This document shows positions 6,511 to 16,249 of a stretch of 64,000 nucleotides of DNA, in pieces. Made by a program: the position numbers and the translations under genes. Position 1 is the first letter of the stretch. The number at the start of each line of letters is the position of its first letter. The notes under the pieces were generated by a model. It saw nothing but the letters and a program-made list of their open reading frames with translations, searched no databases and had not been told where the DNA came from. This DNA is from JASHPR01 sp963842355 (GTDB lineage Bacteria > Actinomycetota > Actinomycetes > Streptosporangiales > Streptosporangiaceae): contig CAWJGC010000004.1 in assembly GCA_963842355.1 (NCBI GenBank), positions 806,001 to 870,000 of the forward strand. The letters run 5' to 3'.

Positions 6511-7980
6511 GTGAGCGACCTGTGCTTCCAGGACGCCATCAGCCTCGCCGGAATGCTGCGCCGCCGGGAGGTGTCGGCGCGCGAGGTCGTATCCGCGCAC
6601 ATCGACCGGATCGAGGCCTTCGATCCGGCCATCAACGCGATCGTCACCCGGACCTTCGACGCGGCCCGGGCCAGGGCCGCGGCCGCCGACGAGGCGATGG
6701 CCCGGGGCCAGGCCCTCGGCCTGCTGCACGGCCTGCCGGTCGCGCACAAGGATCTCGCCGAGACCGCGGGGGTCCGCACCACCTACGGCTCGCCGCTGTT
6801 CGCCGGGCACGTGCCGGAACGCGACGCGCTCGTGGTCGCCCGGATGGCGCAGGCCGGCGCGATCAGCGTGGGCAAGACCAACACCCCCGAGTTCGGCGCG
6901 GGCTCGCACACGGTGAACCCGGTGTTCGGGGCGACCCGCAATCCCTACCACCTCGGCCGCAGCGCCGGCGGCAGCAGCGGCGGCGCCGCCGCGGCGCTGG
7001 CCGCGCGGCTGATCTGCCTGGCGGACGGCAGCGACCTGGGCGGGTCGCTGCGCAACCCGGCCAGCTTCTGCAACGTCGTCGGAATGCGGCCCAGCCCCGG
7101 CCGGGTGCCCCGCTGGCCGCTCGGCGACGTCGACGACCAGCTCGGCGTGTCCGGGCCCATGGCCCGTACGGTGGCCGACACCGCGCTGCTGCTGGCCGTC
7201 CTGGCCGGCCCCGACCCGCGGGTCCCGCTGGCGCTGGACCAGCCGCCGCCCGCGGTCACCGACCCGGCGCAGGTCGCCGCGCTGCTCACCCGGGATCTGC
7301 GGGAGGTCAGGATCGCCTGGAGCCCGGACCTCGGCCTGCCGGTCGAGCCCGAGGTGCTCGAGGTGCTGGCCCCGGCCCGGCAGGTGCTGGCCGGCCTGGG
7401 CGGAGGGGCGGGCCGGGTCACCGACGCGGCCCCCGACCTGTCCGGGGCGGACGAGGCGTTCCGCACCTTCCGCGCGTTCCGGTTCGCCACGTTCCACGGC
7501 GACCTGCTGCGCGAGCATCCCGACCTGGTCGGCGCCAACGTGGCCTGGAACATCCGGCGCGGCTTCGAGCTCACCGTGGCCGACCTCAGCCGGGCCGTCC
7601 TGCTGCGGGCCGAGCTGGCCGAGCGGATCAGCGGGTTCTTCGCCGAGGTCGACGTGCTGGCCTGCCCGGTCAGCGCGGTGGCGCCGTTCGACGTGACCCT
7701 GGACTGGGTGCATGAGATCAACGGCCGGCCGCAGCGCACCTACCTGGACTGGATGGCGTCGGCGTACCTGATCTCCGTGACCGGGCTGCCGGCCGTCAGC
7801 GTGCCCGCGGGCTTCACCGCCGACGGCCGGCCGGTGGGCCTGCAACTGGTCGGCAGGCGCCGGGGCGACTGGGACCTGCTCGCCGTGGCGCACGCGTTCG
7901 AGGCCGCCACCGGCTACGCGGCCCGCACCCCGGCCTCGGCGCCGCCTCTCCGGCACCACGCGGACCCCCCTGGGCCATGA
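6511..7980 (+). CDS. Amidase-signature family amidase
   Basis: 489 residues, the normal family length. The Ser-cisSer-Lys triad is present: Lys in LPVAHKDLAET, cis-Ser in the GRSAGGSSGGAAAALA loop, nucleophile Ser in DGSDLGGSLRNPASFC. The GKTNTPEFG motif is also typical. The enzyme hydrolyses a carboxamide in the cytosol (no signal peptide); the substrate cannot be inferred. The GTG start at 6511 follows CAGGGGGC. It may be co-transcribed with the transglutaminase-like gene and the methyltransferase at 8062. Confidence 0.9.
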   Translation: MSDLCFQDAISLAGMLRRREVSAREVVSAHIDRIEAFDPAINAIVTRTFDAARARAAAADEAMARGQALGLLHGLPVAHKDLAETAGVRTTYGSPLFAGHVPERDALVVARMAQAGAISVGKTNTPEFGAGSHTVNPVFGATRNPYHLGRSAGGSSGGAAAALAARLICLADGSDLGGSLRNPASFCNVVGMRPSPGRVPRWPLGDVDDQLGVSGPMARTVADTALLLAVLAGPDPRVPLALDQPPPAVTDPAQVAALLTRDLREVRIAWSPDLGLPVEPEVLEVLAPARQVLAGLGGGAGRVTDAAPDLSGADEAFRTFRAFRFATFHGDLLREHPDLVGANVAWNIRRGFELTVADLSRAVLLRAELAERISGFFAEVDVLACPVSAVAPFDVTLDWVHEINGRPQRTYLDWMASAYLISVTGLPAVSVPAGFTADGRPVGLQLVGRRRGDWDLLAVAHAFEAATGYAARTPASAPPLRHHADPPGP

Positions 7981-8061
7981 CGCCCCCGGGCGGTCGGCTA
8001 GCGTCGGCCAGGCAGGCCCGGGCCATCGCGTTCAGGCCCGAAAGCTGGAGAGGGGTCGCGG

Positions 8062-9012
8062 ATGAGCGTGGCTGAGGACGTCTTCGGGCGGCTCGCCGAC
8101 GGCGGGCTGGTGATCATCGACGGCGGCACCGGCAGCCAGTTGCAGGCCGAGGGCGTGCGCATGGACGACGTGGCGTGGAGCGCCCGCGCGAACCTGGAAC
8201 AGCCCGACGCGGTGCAGCGCGTCCACGAGGAGTACATCCGGGCCGGCGCCGAGGTGATCATCGCGAACACGTACGCGGCCAGCCGCGCGGCCCTGGAGCC
8301 CGCCGGCCTCGGCCGCCACGTCGCGGAGGCCAACCGCAGCGCGGTCCGCGCCGCCCTGCGGGCCCGCGCGGCCGCGGCCGCCGGCCCGGTGGCGGTGGCC
8401 GGCTCGATGTCGTCGTTCTGCCCGAACGACATGACGCCCGGGTCCCTGGGCCGGCCGCACGCGGGCCCGGCCGACGAGGATCCGCGGTTTCCCCGCCTGG
8501 CCGACTTCCGGGAGCAGGCGGGACTGCTGGCGGAGGAGGGCGTCGACCTCATCGCCCTGGAGATGATCAACGCCCGGGGTTACGGGCGCGCCGCCGTGCA
8601 GGCCGCCGCGGAGACCGGGCTGCCGGTCTGGCTCGGCGTCAGCCCGTTCCGCCGCGACGACGGCACGCTGATCGCCCTGCCCGAACAAGGAGACGGCGAC
8701 CGTCTCGAGGACCTGCTGACCGCGCTGGCGGACCCGGCGCTGGCCGCGGTCACCGTGATGCACGCCAAGCCCGAGGTGACCCTGGACGCGATCGACATCA
8801 TCCGCCGCTGCTTCGCCGGCCCCGTCGGGGTCTACGCCGAGACCGGTGACTGGGTGCCGCCGAACTGGGTCTTCGACGGCCTGGACCCCGACGAGTACCT
8901 GCGCCACGCGATCACCTGGGCCGATCACGGCGCGCAGCTCATCGGCGGATGCTGCGGCGTCGGGCCCGGGCACATCCGGGCGCTCGCCGGCGGCCTGCCG
9001 CGCCGCGGGTGA
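8062..9012 (+). CDS. Homocysteine S-methyltransferase family protein with altered zinc-ligand set
   Basis: 316 residues from ATG after GGAGAGGGG. TIM-barrel features: IIDGGTGSQLQAEG at the N-terminus, EVIIANTYAASR, and the C-terminal GGCCGVGPGHIRALA that supplies two zinc Cys in MmuM/BHMT enzymes. The third zinc ligand normally sits in a VNC motif on an earlier strand; the matching position here reads TVMHAKPE, i.e. His in place of Cys. Members transfer a methyl group from S-methylmethionine or betaine to homocysteine. With a changed ligand, substrate or activity may differ. Confidence 0.8.
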   Translation: MSVAEDVFGRLADGGLVIIDGGTGSQLQAEGVRMDDVAWSARANLEQPDAVQRVHEEYIRAGAEVIIANTYAASRAALEPAGLGRHVAEANRSAVRAALRARAAAAAGPVAVAGSMSSFCPNDMTPGSLGRPHAGPADEDPRFPRLADFREQAGLLAEEGVDLIALEMINARGYGRAAVQAAAETGLPVWLGVSPFRRDDGTLIALPEQGDGDRLEDLLTALADPALAAVTVMHAKPEVTLDAIDIIRRCFAGPVGVYAETGDWVPPNWVFDGLDPDEYLRHAITWADHGAQLIGGCCGVGPGHIRALAGGLPRRG

Positions 9013-9023
9013 GCCGGGACTCG

Positions 9024-9395
9024 CTACCCGGGGGCGTGGCAGACGGCCTCGACGTTGTTGCCGTCGGGGTCACGCACGAAGGCGCCGTAGTAGTTGGGGT
9101 GGTACTCGGGCCACAGGCGGGGTTCGTACAGCACGTCGGCGCCGGCCGCGACCGCGGCGTCGAAGAACGCCCGCACCGCGGCCCGGTCCGGTGCGGTGAA
9201 CGCCAGGTGCGACTCGCGGAAGCCCTCGCCGGTGCTCTGCGGGCCGATCCAGAACTGCGGCATGGGCGGGACCCCGTAGCCGATGACTTCTCCGAAGTCC
9301 ATGACGCGGCTTCCGCCCACCGTGGCGAGGACCGCGTCGTAGAACCCGGCGCTGCCGGCCACGTCGGCACACTGGATGGAGATGTGATCGAGCAT
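9024..9395 (-). CDS. VOC (glyoxalase/dioxygenase) superfamily protein
   Basis: 123 residues from the ATG at 9395 (MLDHISIQCADVAGSAGFYD), chosen because this is the canonical VOC N-terminus; the longer upstream frame is low-complexity. beta-alpha-beta-beta-beta repeats with the FVRDPDGNNVEAVCH signature end the protein. VOC proteins bind a metal and act in isomerisation, dioxygenation or drug binding; function here is open. It ends 11 bases past the methyltransferase, tail to tail. Confidence 0.85.
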   Translation of the reverse strand: MLDHISIQCADVAGSAGFYDAVLATVGGSRVMDFGEVIGYGVPPMPQFWIGPQSTGEGFRESHLAFTAPDRAAVRAFFDAAVAAGADVLYEPRLWPEYHPNYYGAFVRDPDGNNVEAVCHAPG

Positions 9396-9550
9396 GAGCC
9401 CATCTTGCCCGCCGGCGGCGCCCCGCGCGCCGTGACCCGCGGATTGACGGATCACGCCGGTTCCCGGACACTTCTGGCTAACCGCGACCGCGGCGGCCCC
9501 GAGCGCCGCTTCCTTCCCGCGGCTCCCACGATCTGCGCACGGGGGACCCC

Positions 9551-12401
9551 ATGTCCGAGGACGCGGCCTCTTCCGGCCCTCCACAGCCCTCCCGGCCCTC
9601 CCAGCCCTCCCGGCCCTCCCGGCCCGGATGTGGTGCTCGGCTTCGACGCGGCGTGGGGGTTCGCGGCGGCCGACCAGACCAGCCCGGCGCTGGCGGCCGC
9701 GGCCGGAGCGCTGATCGACACCGCGCTGCTGCGCGATGAGCCCGTCACCGAACTGCGCATCCACGGCGTGTCCGGGTCGGATGCCCCGACGATGCTCGAG
9801 CATCCGGGGGCGCTGCAGGTCGCCGGGGACACGGTGACCGGCTTCTCCCGGCGGTGGAGCCCGGACGGCGGGGGCGCGCCCGGCGTCGGCTGGAAGCTGG
9901 AGGCCTACTCGTGGGGCGGGCTGACCGAGAAGCCGCTGGCCTCGGCGTCCTGGCTGCTGCTGGCCCCGTTCATGATGTACAACGTCGCGTACTTCATGCT
10001 GCCGCCCGAGGCGGGGGGCGCGGACCGCGCGGCGGGAGACGCCGGCCGCGCCGCGGGAGACCCCGACCGCGCGGCGGGGGAGGCCGGGCCCGGCCCGGCC
10101 ACGGCGGACGGCCCGGCCACGGCGGACGGGCCGGCCACGGCGGACGGGCCGGCCACGGCGGACGGGCCGGCCGCGCACCTGCGCCAGGGCCGGGATCACG
10201 CGGTCGCGGGCAGGCTGCTGCGGCTGCTGGGGCTGGCGGCGACGGTTCAGTTCGTGAGCGCGGCCGCGACGGTGCTGCTGAGCACGGTCGCCTGGCAGGC
10301 GGCCGGCCGGGCGGGCATGCTGCCGGGGTGGATGGGGTGGTACGGAGACTGGACCGCCGGGTGGCGCATGGCCGCGGCCCTCGCCGCGGTCGCGGCCGTG
10401 GTCGCGGCGCTGTGGTGGATCAGCGTCACGACCGCCAGCAAGTACGAGGCGCGGACCAGCAACCCGCCGTCGGCGCCCGACGCGTGGTGGCCGCTGACTC
10501 AGCCGGGCTTCTGGCGGGGCGAGGCCCTGGTCGGCCGGCAGCGGAGGCTGCACGCCGCGGCGGCCTGCGCGGCGGCGGCGCTGATCGCGGCCCTGCCCGC
10601 CGGCCGCCCGGCGGCCGCGCGCTGGGTCGCGGTGATCCTCGCCGCGGCGGTGCTGGCCGCCGCGGCCGTCTCGGTCGTGCTGCCGCTGGCCAGCCGGCAC
10701 GAGATCACGCTGGCTCACGGGGGCCGGCCGCCGGACGGCGGGGCGGACCGGTGGTGCTGGGGGGTCCTGGGAGCAGCGGTCGCCGCGCTGCTCACCGCGG
10801 CCGTGGTGAGCGGGTGGACCGACCAGCGGCACGGCTCCCAGACCGGGGCACTGCCGGGCCTGACCGGTTTCCTCGCGGTGCTGCTGGCCGGGCAGGCGGC
10901 GCTGCTCCTCGCGCTGACGGTCGCGGTCGTCGCGCTCGCCCGGCGGGCTCCCGCGCCCCTCGGCCAGGAACAGCCGCCGTACCTGCGCGGCGGGCTCGCC
11001 GCGCTCATCGCGTGGCTGGGCTTCTCGCTCGGCGGGATGCTGACCGCGGTGATCAGCTTCGGCGTGACCCGGCTGCTCGGCACGCCGGTGCCCAGCGGGT
11101 TCCGGTTCGCGATCGCGCCGTCGGACGCGCTCGCGGTCCCCTGGCCGATCTACGCCTTCGGCGCCGCGCCGGCCTGCTGGCCGGAGTCGCGGCCGCGGCG
11201 ATCCTGCTCTTCACCCGCTACCGGCGCCGCGCCGCCGCGTTCGGGGCGCGGCCGGGAGGCGCCCGGTCGGAGGTGGCCGCCGCCTACGCCCAGGCGACGG
11301 CGGGCCCGGCCGGCTGCGACGGTGACACCAACGCCTACGACAGCAACCGCGGCGCGATCGCCCGGGCCTGGTCGCTGGCCTTGATCACCGACGGCGCGCC
11401 GGCCGCGGTGGCCCTGGCGGTCGGCGGCAGCATGGTCGTGGCCCTCGCGGCCGTGCTGGCCGCGGCGGTCGCGGCGGGCCCGGCCGGCCACCCCGCGCTG
11501 CTGGCCGGCTGGTGGCACGGCCTGGCCACACTGGTCGCGGTGGCCGGGGTCCTGGTGGCCGGGTGGCTGGTCACGCTGCTGCGCCTGGCGTACTCGGACC
11601 CGGCCCGGCGCAAGACCATCGGCGCCCTGTGGGACGTGGCCACGTTCTGGCCGCGGGCGGTGCACCCGCTCGCGCCGCCCTGCTACGGCGAGCGGGCCGT
11701 GCCCGAGGTCGTCGACCGGATCCGGCTGCTCACCGGCCACGCCGGGAACGACCCGGACGACGTGGCCCGGCTGCACCTGGAGGCCGGGCGGCCGGACCTG
11801 CCGCGCACCCGCGGGCTCACCGTCCGCCCGGCCCGGTCCTGCTCACCGGCTACAGCCAGGGCTCGGTCATCGCGCCCGCGGTCATCGCCCAGCTACCCGC
11901 CGACGTCCGCGGCGAGGTCGCGCTGCTGACCCTGGCCTGCCCCGCGCAGCGTCTCTACGGGCGAGCGTTCCCGGCCTACTTCGGCCGCCGCCAACTTACC
12001 GTTCTGGCTGGTCTGCTGGACGCGAACCCCGGGCCACGGCCACGGAGGGAAGATGGTCACCGGCCGGGCGATGGAAGAACCTGCGCCGCAGGACCGACTA
12101 CATCGGGTCATGGGTCTTCGCGGAGCCCGAGTGCCGCCTCGACGACGGCGACCTGCGCGATCACGTCGACCAGCCCGCGTGGGATCCCGTCGTCCTGGTC
12201 CCGGACGCGAATCCGACCCCGCCGCCGGTCCATCGTCACTCGCAGTGGTGGCAGGACCCGCGCACCGGCGAACTCGGGGCCTGCCTCGTCGGCCTGCTCC
12301 GGAGGCGGCCCGCCGCCGGGCCGGCCGCCACGTCCGGTCCGGGGCCAGATAGCGCATCACCCCGTGACTCGGCAGGTCACGGGCCTGGACGCTCGGTGTG
12401 A
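9551..12401 (+). pseudogene. Polytopic membrane alpha/beta-hydrolase-like protein, interrupted by several frameshifts
   Basis: One protein can be followed through four frame changes: ATG 9551 region, then VVLGFDAAWGFAA...TELRIHGVSGSDAPTMLEHP and about eight hydrophobic segments to about 11165, then LFTRYRRRAAAFGA...AVPEVVDRIRLLTGHAG to about 11830, then PVLLTGYSQGSVIAPAVIAQ to about 12020, then WKNLRRRTDYIGSWVF...HSQWWQDPRTGELG to the TGA at 12399-12401. GYSQGS is a serine-hydrolase elbow and the IHGVSG segment fits an N-terminal hydrolase strand, so the family is a membrane-embedded hydrolase seen in actinomycetes. Four PATADG repeats (10090-10171) sit between membrane segments. Either decayed or carrying uncorrected indels. 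The 3' end overlaps the convergent BrkB gene. Confidence 0.6.
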
Positions 12402-13441
12402 CCTGGTCGGGTAGCCTCGCCGCTCGCGGGCGGCGCGATCTCGTCCGGCGTGCGCGGGGTGGTGCCCGGCGCGCTGGCCCCGTGCCTGCGGTCGCTGAAC
12501 GAGACCTCGACGCGCTGCTCCTCGCGCCGCTGGTTCTGCAGCGCCTGCAGCGCCAGGCTGGCCCGGTCCGCCTCGGTCAGCGGCGGCTGCATGATCGACC
12601 GCGGCCACAGCCGCCGGGCCAGGACCACGTTGACCTCGGCGGCGTACACGGTCATCTGCACGGCCAGGTTGATCCACGCCACCAGGCCCAGCACCACCGC
12701 GAAGATGCCGTAGGCCGAGTTGCTGTGCAGGAAGTGATGGACCAGGTACGTCCCGAGGACCTGCAGCAAGGTCCAGGCCACGCCGCCGATGACCGCGCCG
12801 GGCAGCAGATTGCGGGTCGGCACGCCTTTGGGGGTCAGCACCCGGAACGCGGCGAAGTACATGCCGGTGTTGACGGCCACGGCGGCCACCTCCGCGACCG
12901 CGACCAGGATCGCGGCGTTGCGGCCGTAGGTGTTGAGGCCGGCCAGGAGCGTCGTCGCCACCACCCCGAGGCCGAGCAGGGCGAGGAACGCCACGGCGCG
13001 CCCGAGTCGCTGCAGGTAACCGGGCCGGGCGGGGCCGGGCAGGTTCCACACCTGCTCCATCGTGAACAGGCCGGCCTGGGCCAGCCCCGTCGCGCCCCAG
13101 ACCAGGCCGGCCAGGCCGACGGCCAGCCCTATCACGCTGGAGCGCTGCAGCTCGTGCACGTTACCGGTGAGTTGCTGGCCGACCACCGGGACCTGGCCGG
13201 CCACGGCGTTGACGACATCGTGGCGGATCGCCGGGTCGGCCGCGACGACGAGGCCCAGCACCGTCACCAGGACCAGCAGCAGCGGGAACAGCGAGATGAA
13301 GCTGGAGAAGGCCAGGTTGGCCACCAGCACGCCGCCGTTGTCGTCCCCGTACTTCTTCAGCACCGCGTAGACGAACGCCATCGGCGTGTGCCGCTGTTGC
13401 ACGGCGTCGACCCGCCGGACCGCCCGCTCGATCGGATTCAT
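12377..13441 (-). CDS. YihY/BrkB-family inner membrane protein
   Basis: Starts at the ATG at 13441 (MNPIERAVRRVDAVQQRH); an upstream in-frame ATG at 13504 gives a Pro/Gly-rich extension unlikely to be translated. About six membrane helices, with the family pattern FSSFISLFPLLLVLVTVLG, LVWGATGLAQAGLFTMEQVWN, RNLLPGAVIGGVAWTLLQ and AYGIFAVVLGLVAWINLAVQ. The C-terminal cytoplasmic tail is charged and disordered. The family was once called ribonuclease BN; its actual function is uncertain. Confidence 0.85.
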   Translation of the reverse strand: MNPIERAVRRVDAVQQRHTPMAFVYAVLKKYGDDNGGVLVANLAFSSFISLFPLLLVLVTVLGLVVAADPAIRHDVVNAVAGQVPVVGQQLTGNVHELQRSSVIGLAVGLAGLVWGATGLAQAGLFTMEQVWNLPGPARPGYLQRLGRAVAFLALLGLGVVATTLLAGLNTYGRNAAILVAVAEVAAVAVNTGMYFAAFRVLTPKGVPTRNLLPGAVIGGVAWTLLQVLGTYLVHHFLHSNSAYGIFAVVLGLVAWINLAVQMTVYAAEVNVVLARRLWPRSIMQPPLTEADRASLALQALQNQRREEQRVEVSFSDRRHGASAPGTTPRTPDEIAPPASGEATRPGHTERPGP

Positions 13442-13548
13442 CGCGCCCACCCCGCGATCAGTGCTCTCGCCTGGCCTTCCGCTGCCCGGCGGCGGGCGGT
13501 CCAAACCCGCTGGCGGCTAAACCCGCTGCCGGCTGAACCCGCTGCCGG

Positions 13549-14886
13549 CTACCGGGCGAGCGATCCCATCGGGTCCCAGGCCGGCAGCACGATCGGCTCG
13601 GTGTCCAGCGCCCGGCGCAGGGCCTCGGGGAGCGCGCCGCGCCGCGCCGCGATCTCGAAGACGTACTCGTCGAACCAGGAGTCGTTCATGGTGTAGAAGC
13701 CGTCCTGGCCCTTGTCCGTGCCCCAGCTGTTCTCCACCCGCCACTTGCGGGTGACGCCGTCGACCAGGTCCACCCCGGTGAACAGCATGGCGTGAGTCAT
13801 CTGGGTCTCGTGGAAGGTGAGGCGGTCGGCCTTGCCGAGGGTGAAGGCCGTGTCGTAGACCGAGGACAGGTCGTAGAGGTCGGCGTCCCACACGCCGTAC
13901 TCGTTGCTCATCATCTTGCCGACGTCGCAGCCGAACCACACCGGCTCGCCCCCCTGCAGGGCCTGCGCGGCGATGTCCTTGATCAGCGACACGTCGACGT
14001 TGAGGTAGGTGACCGGCGGCGCGCCGAGCACGTTGCCCAGGTACCGGACCGTGAAGGTCCGGCCGGCCGGGCTGGACGGGCGCGGGTCGTGGACCAGGCA
14101 CACGTAGTCGGCCAGGGGCAGGTCGACGTACCTCGCCGCGAACTCCTGCGGGGTGATCTCCCCGTCGCGGTGGAACTCCCGGTCCTTGTCCTGCCACTGC
14201 CAGTAGAAGCGGTCCGGCGGGGTCCCGAGGTGGATGCACAGCACCCGGTAGACGACCCGCAGCACGTTCGCCTTCTCGGCCCGCGCCGCGTCCAGGCCCT
14301 GCGCGGCCACCTCGCGCACCGACTTGGCTCCCTGCCGCAGCAGGCTGCGCAGCACCGAGTTCATCCGGCCCGTGTCGGAGGAACTGTGGGTCTCGGGCAT
14401 GAACGCCTTGGGCACCAGGCCGTGCTTGCTGACGATGGCCACGAACATGTTCCACTGACCGCCGTCGTCGGCCACCGAATCGAGGAGGTAGGCGACGGTC
14501 CGGTCGTCGAGGTCACAGCCGGCCGTCTCGATGACGGCCTCGAGGAAGTAGTTGGCCCGCTCGATCTTGTCCCAGAACATCGCGTAGTTCTGGGAGAACT
14601 CGAAGTCCTTGAGGCCCATCTTCTTCATCGCGCCGACGCGCAGCAGATTGAGCCCGGCGAACAGCCAGCACCGGCCGCTGCGCTGCTGATTGGTGACCTT
14701 CCAGTCGTCCAGGAACGTGGAGAGGGAATGGTCGGTGTTGTTGATGATCTCCCGGTTGATGGCCACGTCGTCGACCGCGACCCTGGTCACCGCGTTCTGG
14801 GCCAGCCGGTAGGCCGGGCTGGCGGCAAAATCCTTGCGCAGCGATTCCAGGTCCGCGGCGTCCAACGTTCGGCCCGTGCTCGGCAT
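13549..14886 (-). CDS. pepC: Aminopeptidase C / bleomycin hydrolase (peptidase C1B)
   Basis: 445 residues, full family length. Catalytic Cys in QQRSGRCWLFAGLNLLR, His in ETQMTHAMLFTGVD, Asn in WRVENSWGTDKGQDG. Cytosolic self-compartmentalising cysteine peptidase, expected to form a hexamer and trim peptides from the N-terminus. GAGGAGG precedes the ATG. The gene stands alone, 107 bases downstream of nothing related, and is divergent from the methyltransferase. Confidence 0.93.
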   Translation of the reverse strand: MPSTGRTLDAADLESLRKDFAASPAYRLAQNAVTRVAVDDVAINREIINNTDHSLSTFLDDWKVTNQQRSGRCWLFAGLNLLRVGAMKKMGLKDFEFSQNYAMFWDKIERANYFLEAVIETAGCDLDDRTVAYLLDSVADDGGQWNMFVAIVSKHGLVPKAFMPETHSSSDTGRMNSVLRSLLRQGAKSVREVAAQGLDAARAEKANVLRVVYRVLCIHLGTPPDRFYWQWQDKDREFHRDGEITPQEFAARYVDLPLADYVCLVHDPRPSSPAGRTFTVRYLGNVLGAPPVTYLNVDVSLIKDIAAQALQGGEPVWFGCDVGKMMSNEYGVWDADLYDLSSVYDTAFTLGKADRLTFHETQMTHAMLFTGVDLVDGVTRKWRVENSWGTDKGQDGFYTMNDSWFDEYVFEIAARRGALPEALRRALDTEPIVLPAWDPMGSLAR

Positions 14887-15047
14887 CTCGCCTCCTCATC
14901 CGCGTGCGGCCCCCTCCGGGCCAACTTACCAGCGGCCCGCCGGCACCCTTGATGACCGCTTTGAACGGTATCCACCCCGCCGGGTCACACCCCGCGAGCG
15001 ACTCGCCCCGTCCGCCCGGTGCCCGGCCGCCGCGTATCTTTGGCCCC

Positions 15048-15662
15048 ATGAGCGAGCCGGCGGGACACCGCGCCCCGGGCTGGGACGGGTCGTATGCGGC
15101 GGGCGCGCCGCCGCCGTGGGACATCGGCCGGCCGCAGGCGCCGTTCGTCCGCCTGGCGGACAGCGGCCGGCTGGACGGGCGGGTCCTGGACGCGGGCTGC
15201 GGCACGGGGGAGCACACGCTGCTGGCCGCCGCGCACGGCGCGGACGCCGTCGGGGTGGACATCGCACCGCTCGCGATCGAGCGGGCGCGCGCCAAGGCCG
15301 CCGAGCGAGGCCTGACGGCCCGGTTCGAGGTCGGCGACGCGCTGAACCTCGGGCGGCTCGGCCTGGCCTTCGACACGGTCATCGACAGCGGGCTGTTCCA
15401 CGTGTTCGACGACGACGGCCGCGGCCGGTACGTCGCCAGCCTGGCGTCGGTCCTGCCGGCGGGCGGCACCTGCTACCTGATGTGCTTCAGTGACCGCCAG
15501 CCCGGCGACTCCGGGCCGCGCCGGGTCCGCCAGGACGAGCTGCGCGCCGCGTTCAGCGACGGCTGGACCGTCGCGAGCATCACGGCGGACACCTTCAAGG
15601 TCAATCCGAGCTTCGGCGCCACCACGGTGCAGGCCTGGCTGGCCACCATCCGCCGCCGGTGA
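15048..15662 (+). CDS. Class I SAM-dependent methyltransferase
   Basis: 204 residues from the ATG at 15048; the longer frame upstream lacks support. Motif I is VLDAGCGTGEHTLLAA, followed by GVDIAPLAIERA and DTVIDSGLFHVFDDDGR. The N-terminal PPPWDIGRPQAPF resembles thiopurine/UbiE-like small-molecule methyltransferases. Substrate unknown. Its stop is 8 bases from the GTG of the aminotransferase remnant, so the two were probably one transcript. Confidence 0.85.
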   Translation: MSEPAGHRAPGWDGSYAAGAPPPWDIGRPQAPFVRLADSGRLDGRVLDAGCGTGEHTLLAAAHGADAVGVDIAPLAIERARAKAAERGLTARFEVGDALNLGRLGLAFDTVIDSGLFHVFDDDGRGRYVASLASVLPAGGTCYLMCFSDRQPGDSGPRRVRQDELRAAFSDGWTVASITADTFKVNPSFGATTVQAWLATIRRR

Positions 15663-15669
15663 TCCCGCC

Positions 15670-16132
15670 GTGGTAGCGCTCTGGCCGGGCGGCGCGGCCT
15701 GGATCGACGGGGAGTACCGCCCGGTCGAGGAGGCGAAGATCTCCGTGCTCGACCTGGGCGTCACCCGCTCGGACAGCACCTACGACGTCGTGCACGTCTG
15801 GCGGGGGCGGTTCTACCGGCTGGGCGATCACCTCGACCGGTTCGCCGCCAGCCTCGCGATCCGGAACGCTCCAGGGCATCACCCGGCGCTCGGTCATCGA
15901 ACTCGCCGCCGAGGCCGGCGAGCCCGTGCGGGAGGGGCGGCTGACCGCCGAGGACCTGTGCCGGGCCGCCGAGGTCCTGGTCACCTCCACGGCCGGCGGG
16001 ATCATGCCGGTGACCACGGTCAACGGCCAGCCGGTCGGCACCGGCGCGCCCGGCCCCCGCACCGCCCGCCTGCGCGACCGCTACTGGGCCCGCCACGAGG
16101 ACCCCCGCCACTCCACCCCCGTCCTCTATTGA
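15670..16132 (+). pseudogene. Class IV (branched-chain/D-amino acid type) aminotransferase with large internal deletion
   Basis: The GTG at 15670 opens a typical N-terminus: AAWIDGEYRPVEEAKISVLDLGVTRSDSTYDVVHVW, RLGDHLDRFAASLAIR. At about 15868 the frame breaks and the sequence jumps directly to LQGITRRSVIELAAEAGEPV, VTSTAGGIMPVTTVNGQPVG and a normal C-terminus RDRYWARHEDPRHSTPVLY. About 130 codons in the middle, including the PLP-binding Lys segment, are gone. A functional PLP enzyme is not possible. Stop at 16130-16132. Confidence 0.8.
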
Positions 16133-16249
16133 CCGGCGTCTGTCACCGCCCGGACCGCCACCCGGCCGCGGAGGCGTGCCGGTGAAGCCACCCCTGCGAT
16201 CTGCTTGGGTGACTGGCGCGGGGGGCAGTCCCCGGTTGGGGGTCCGGGT

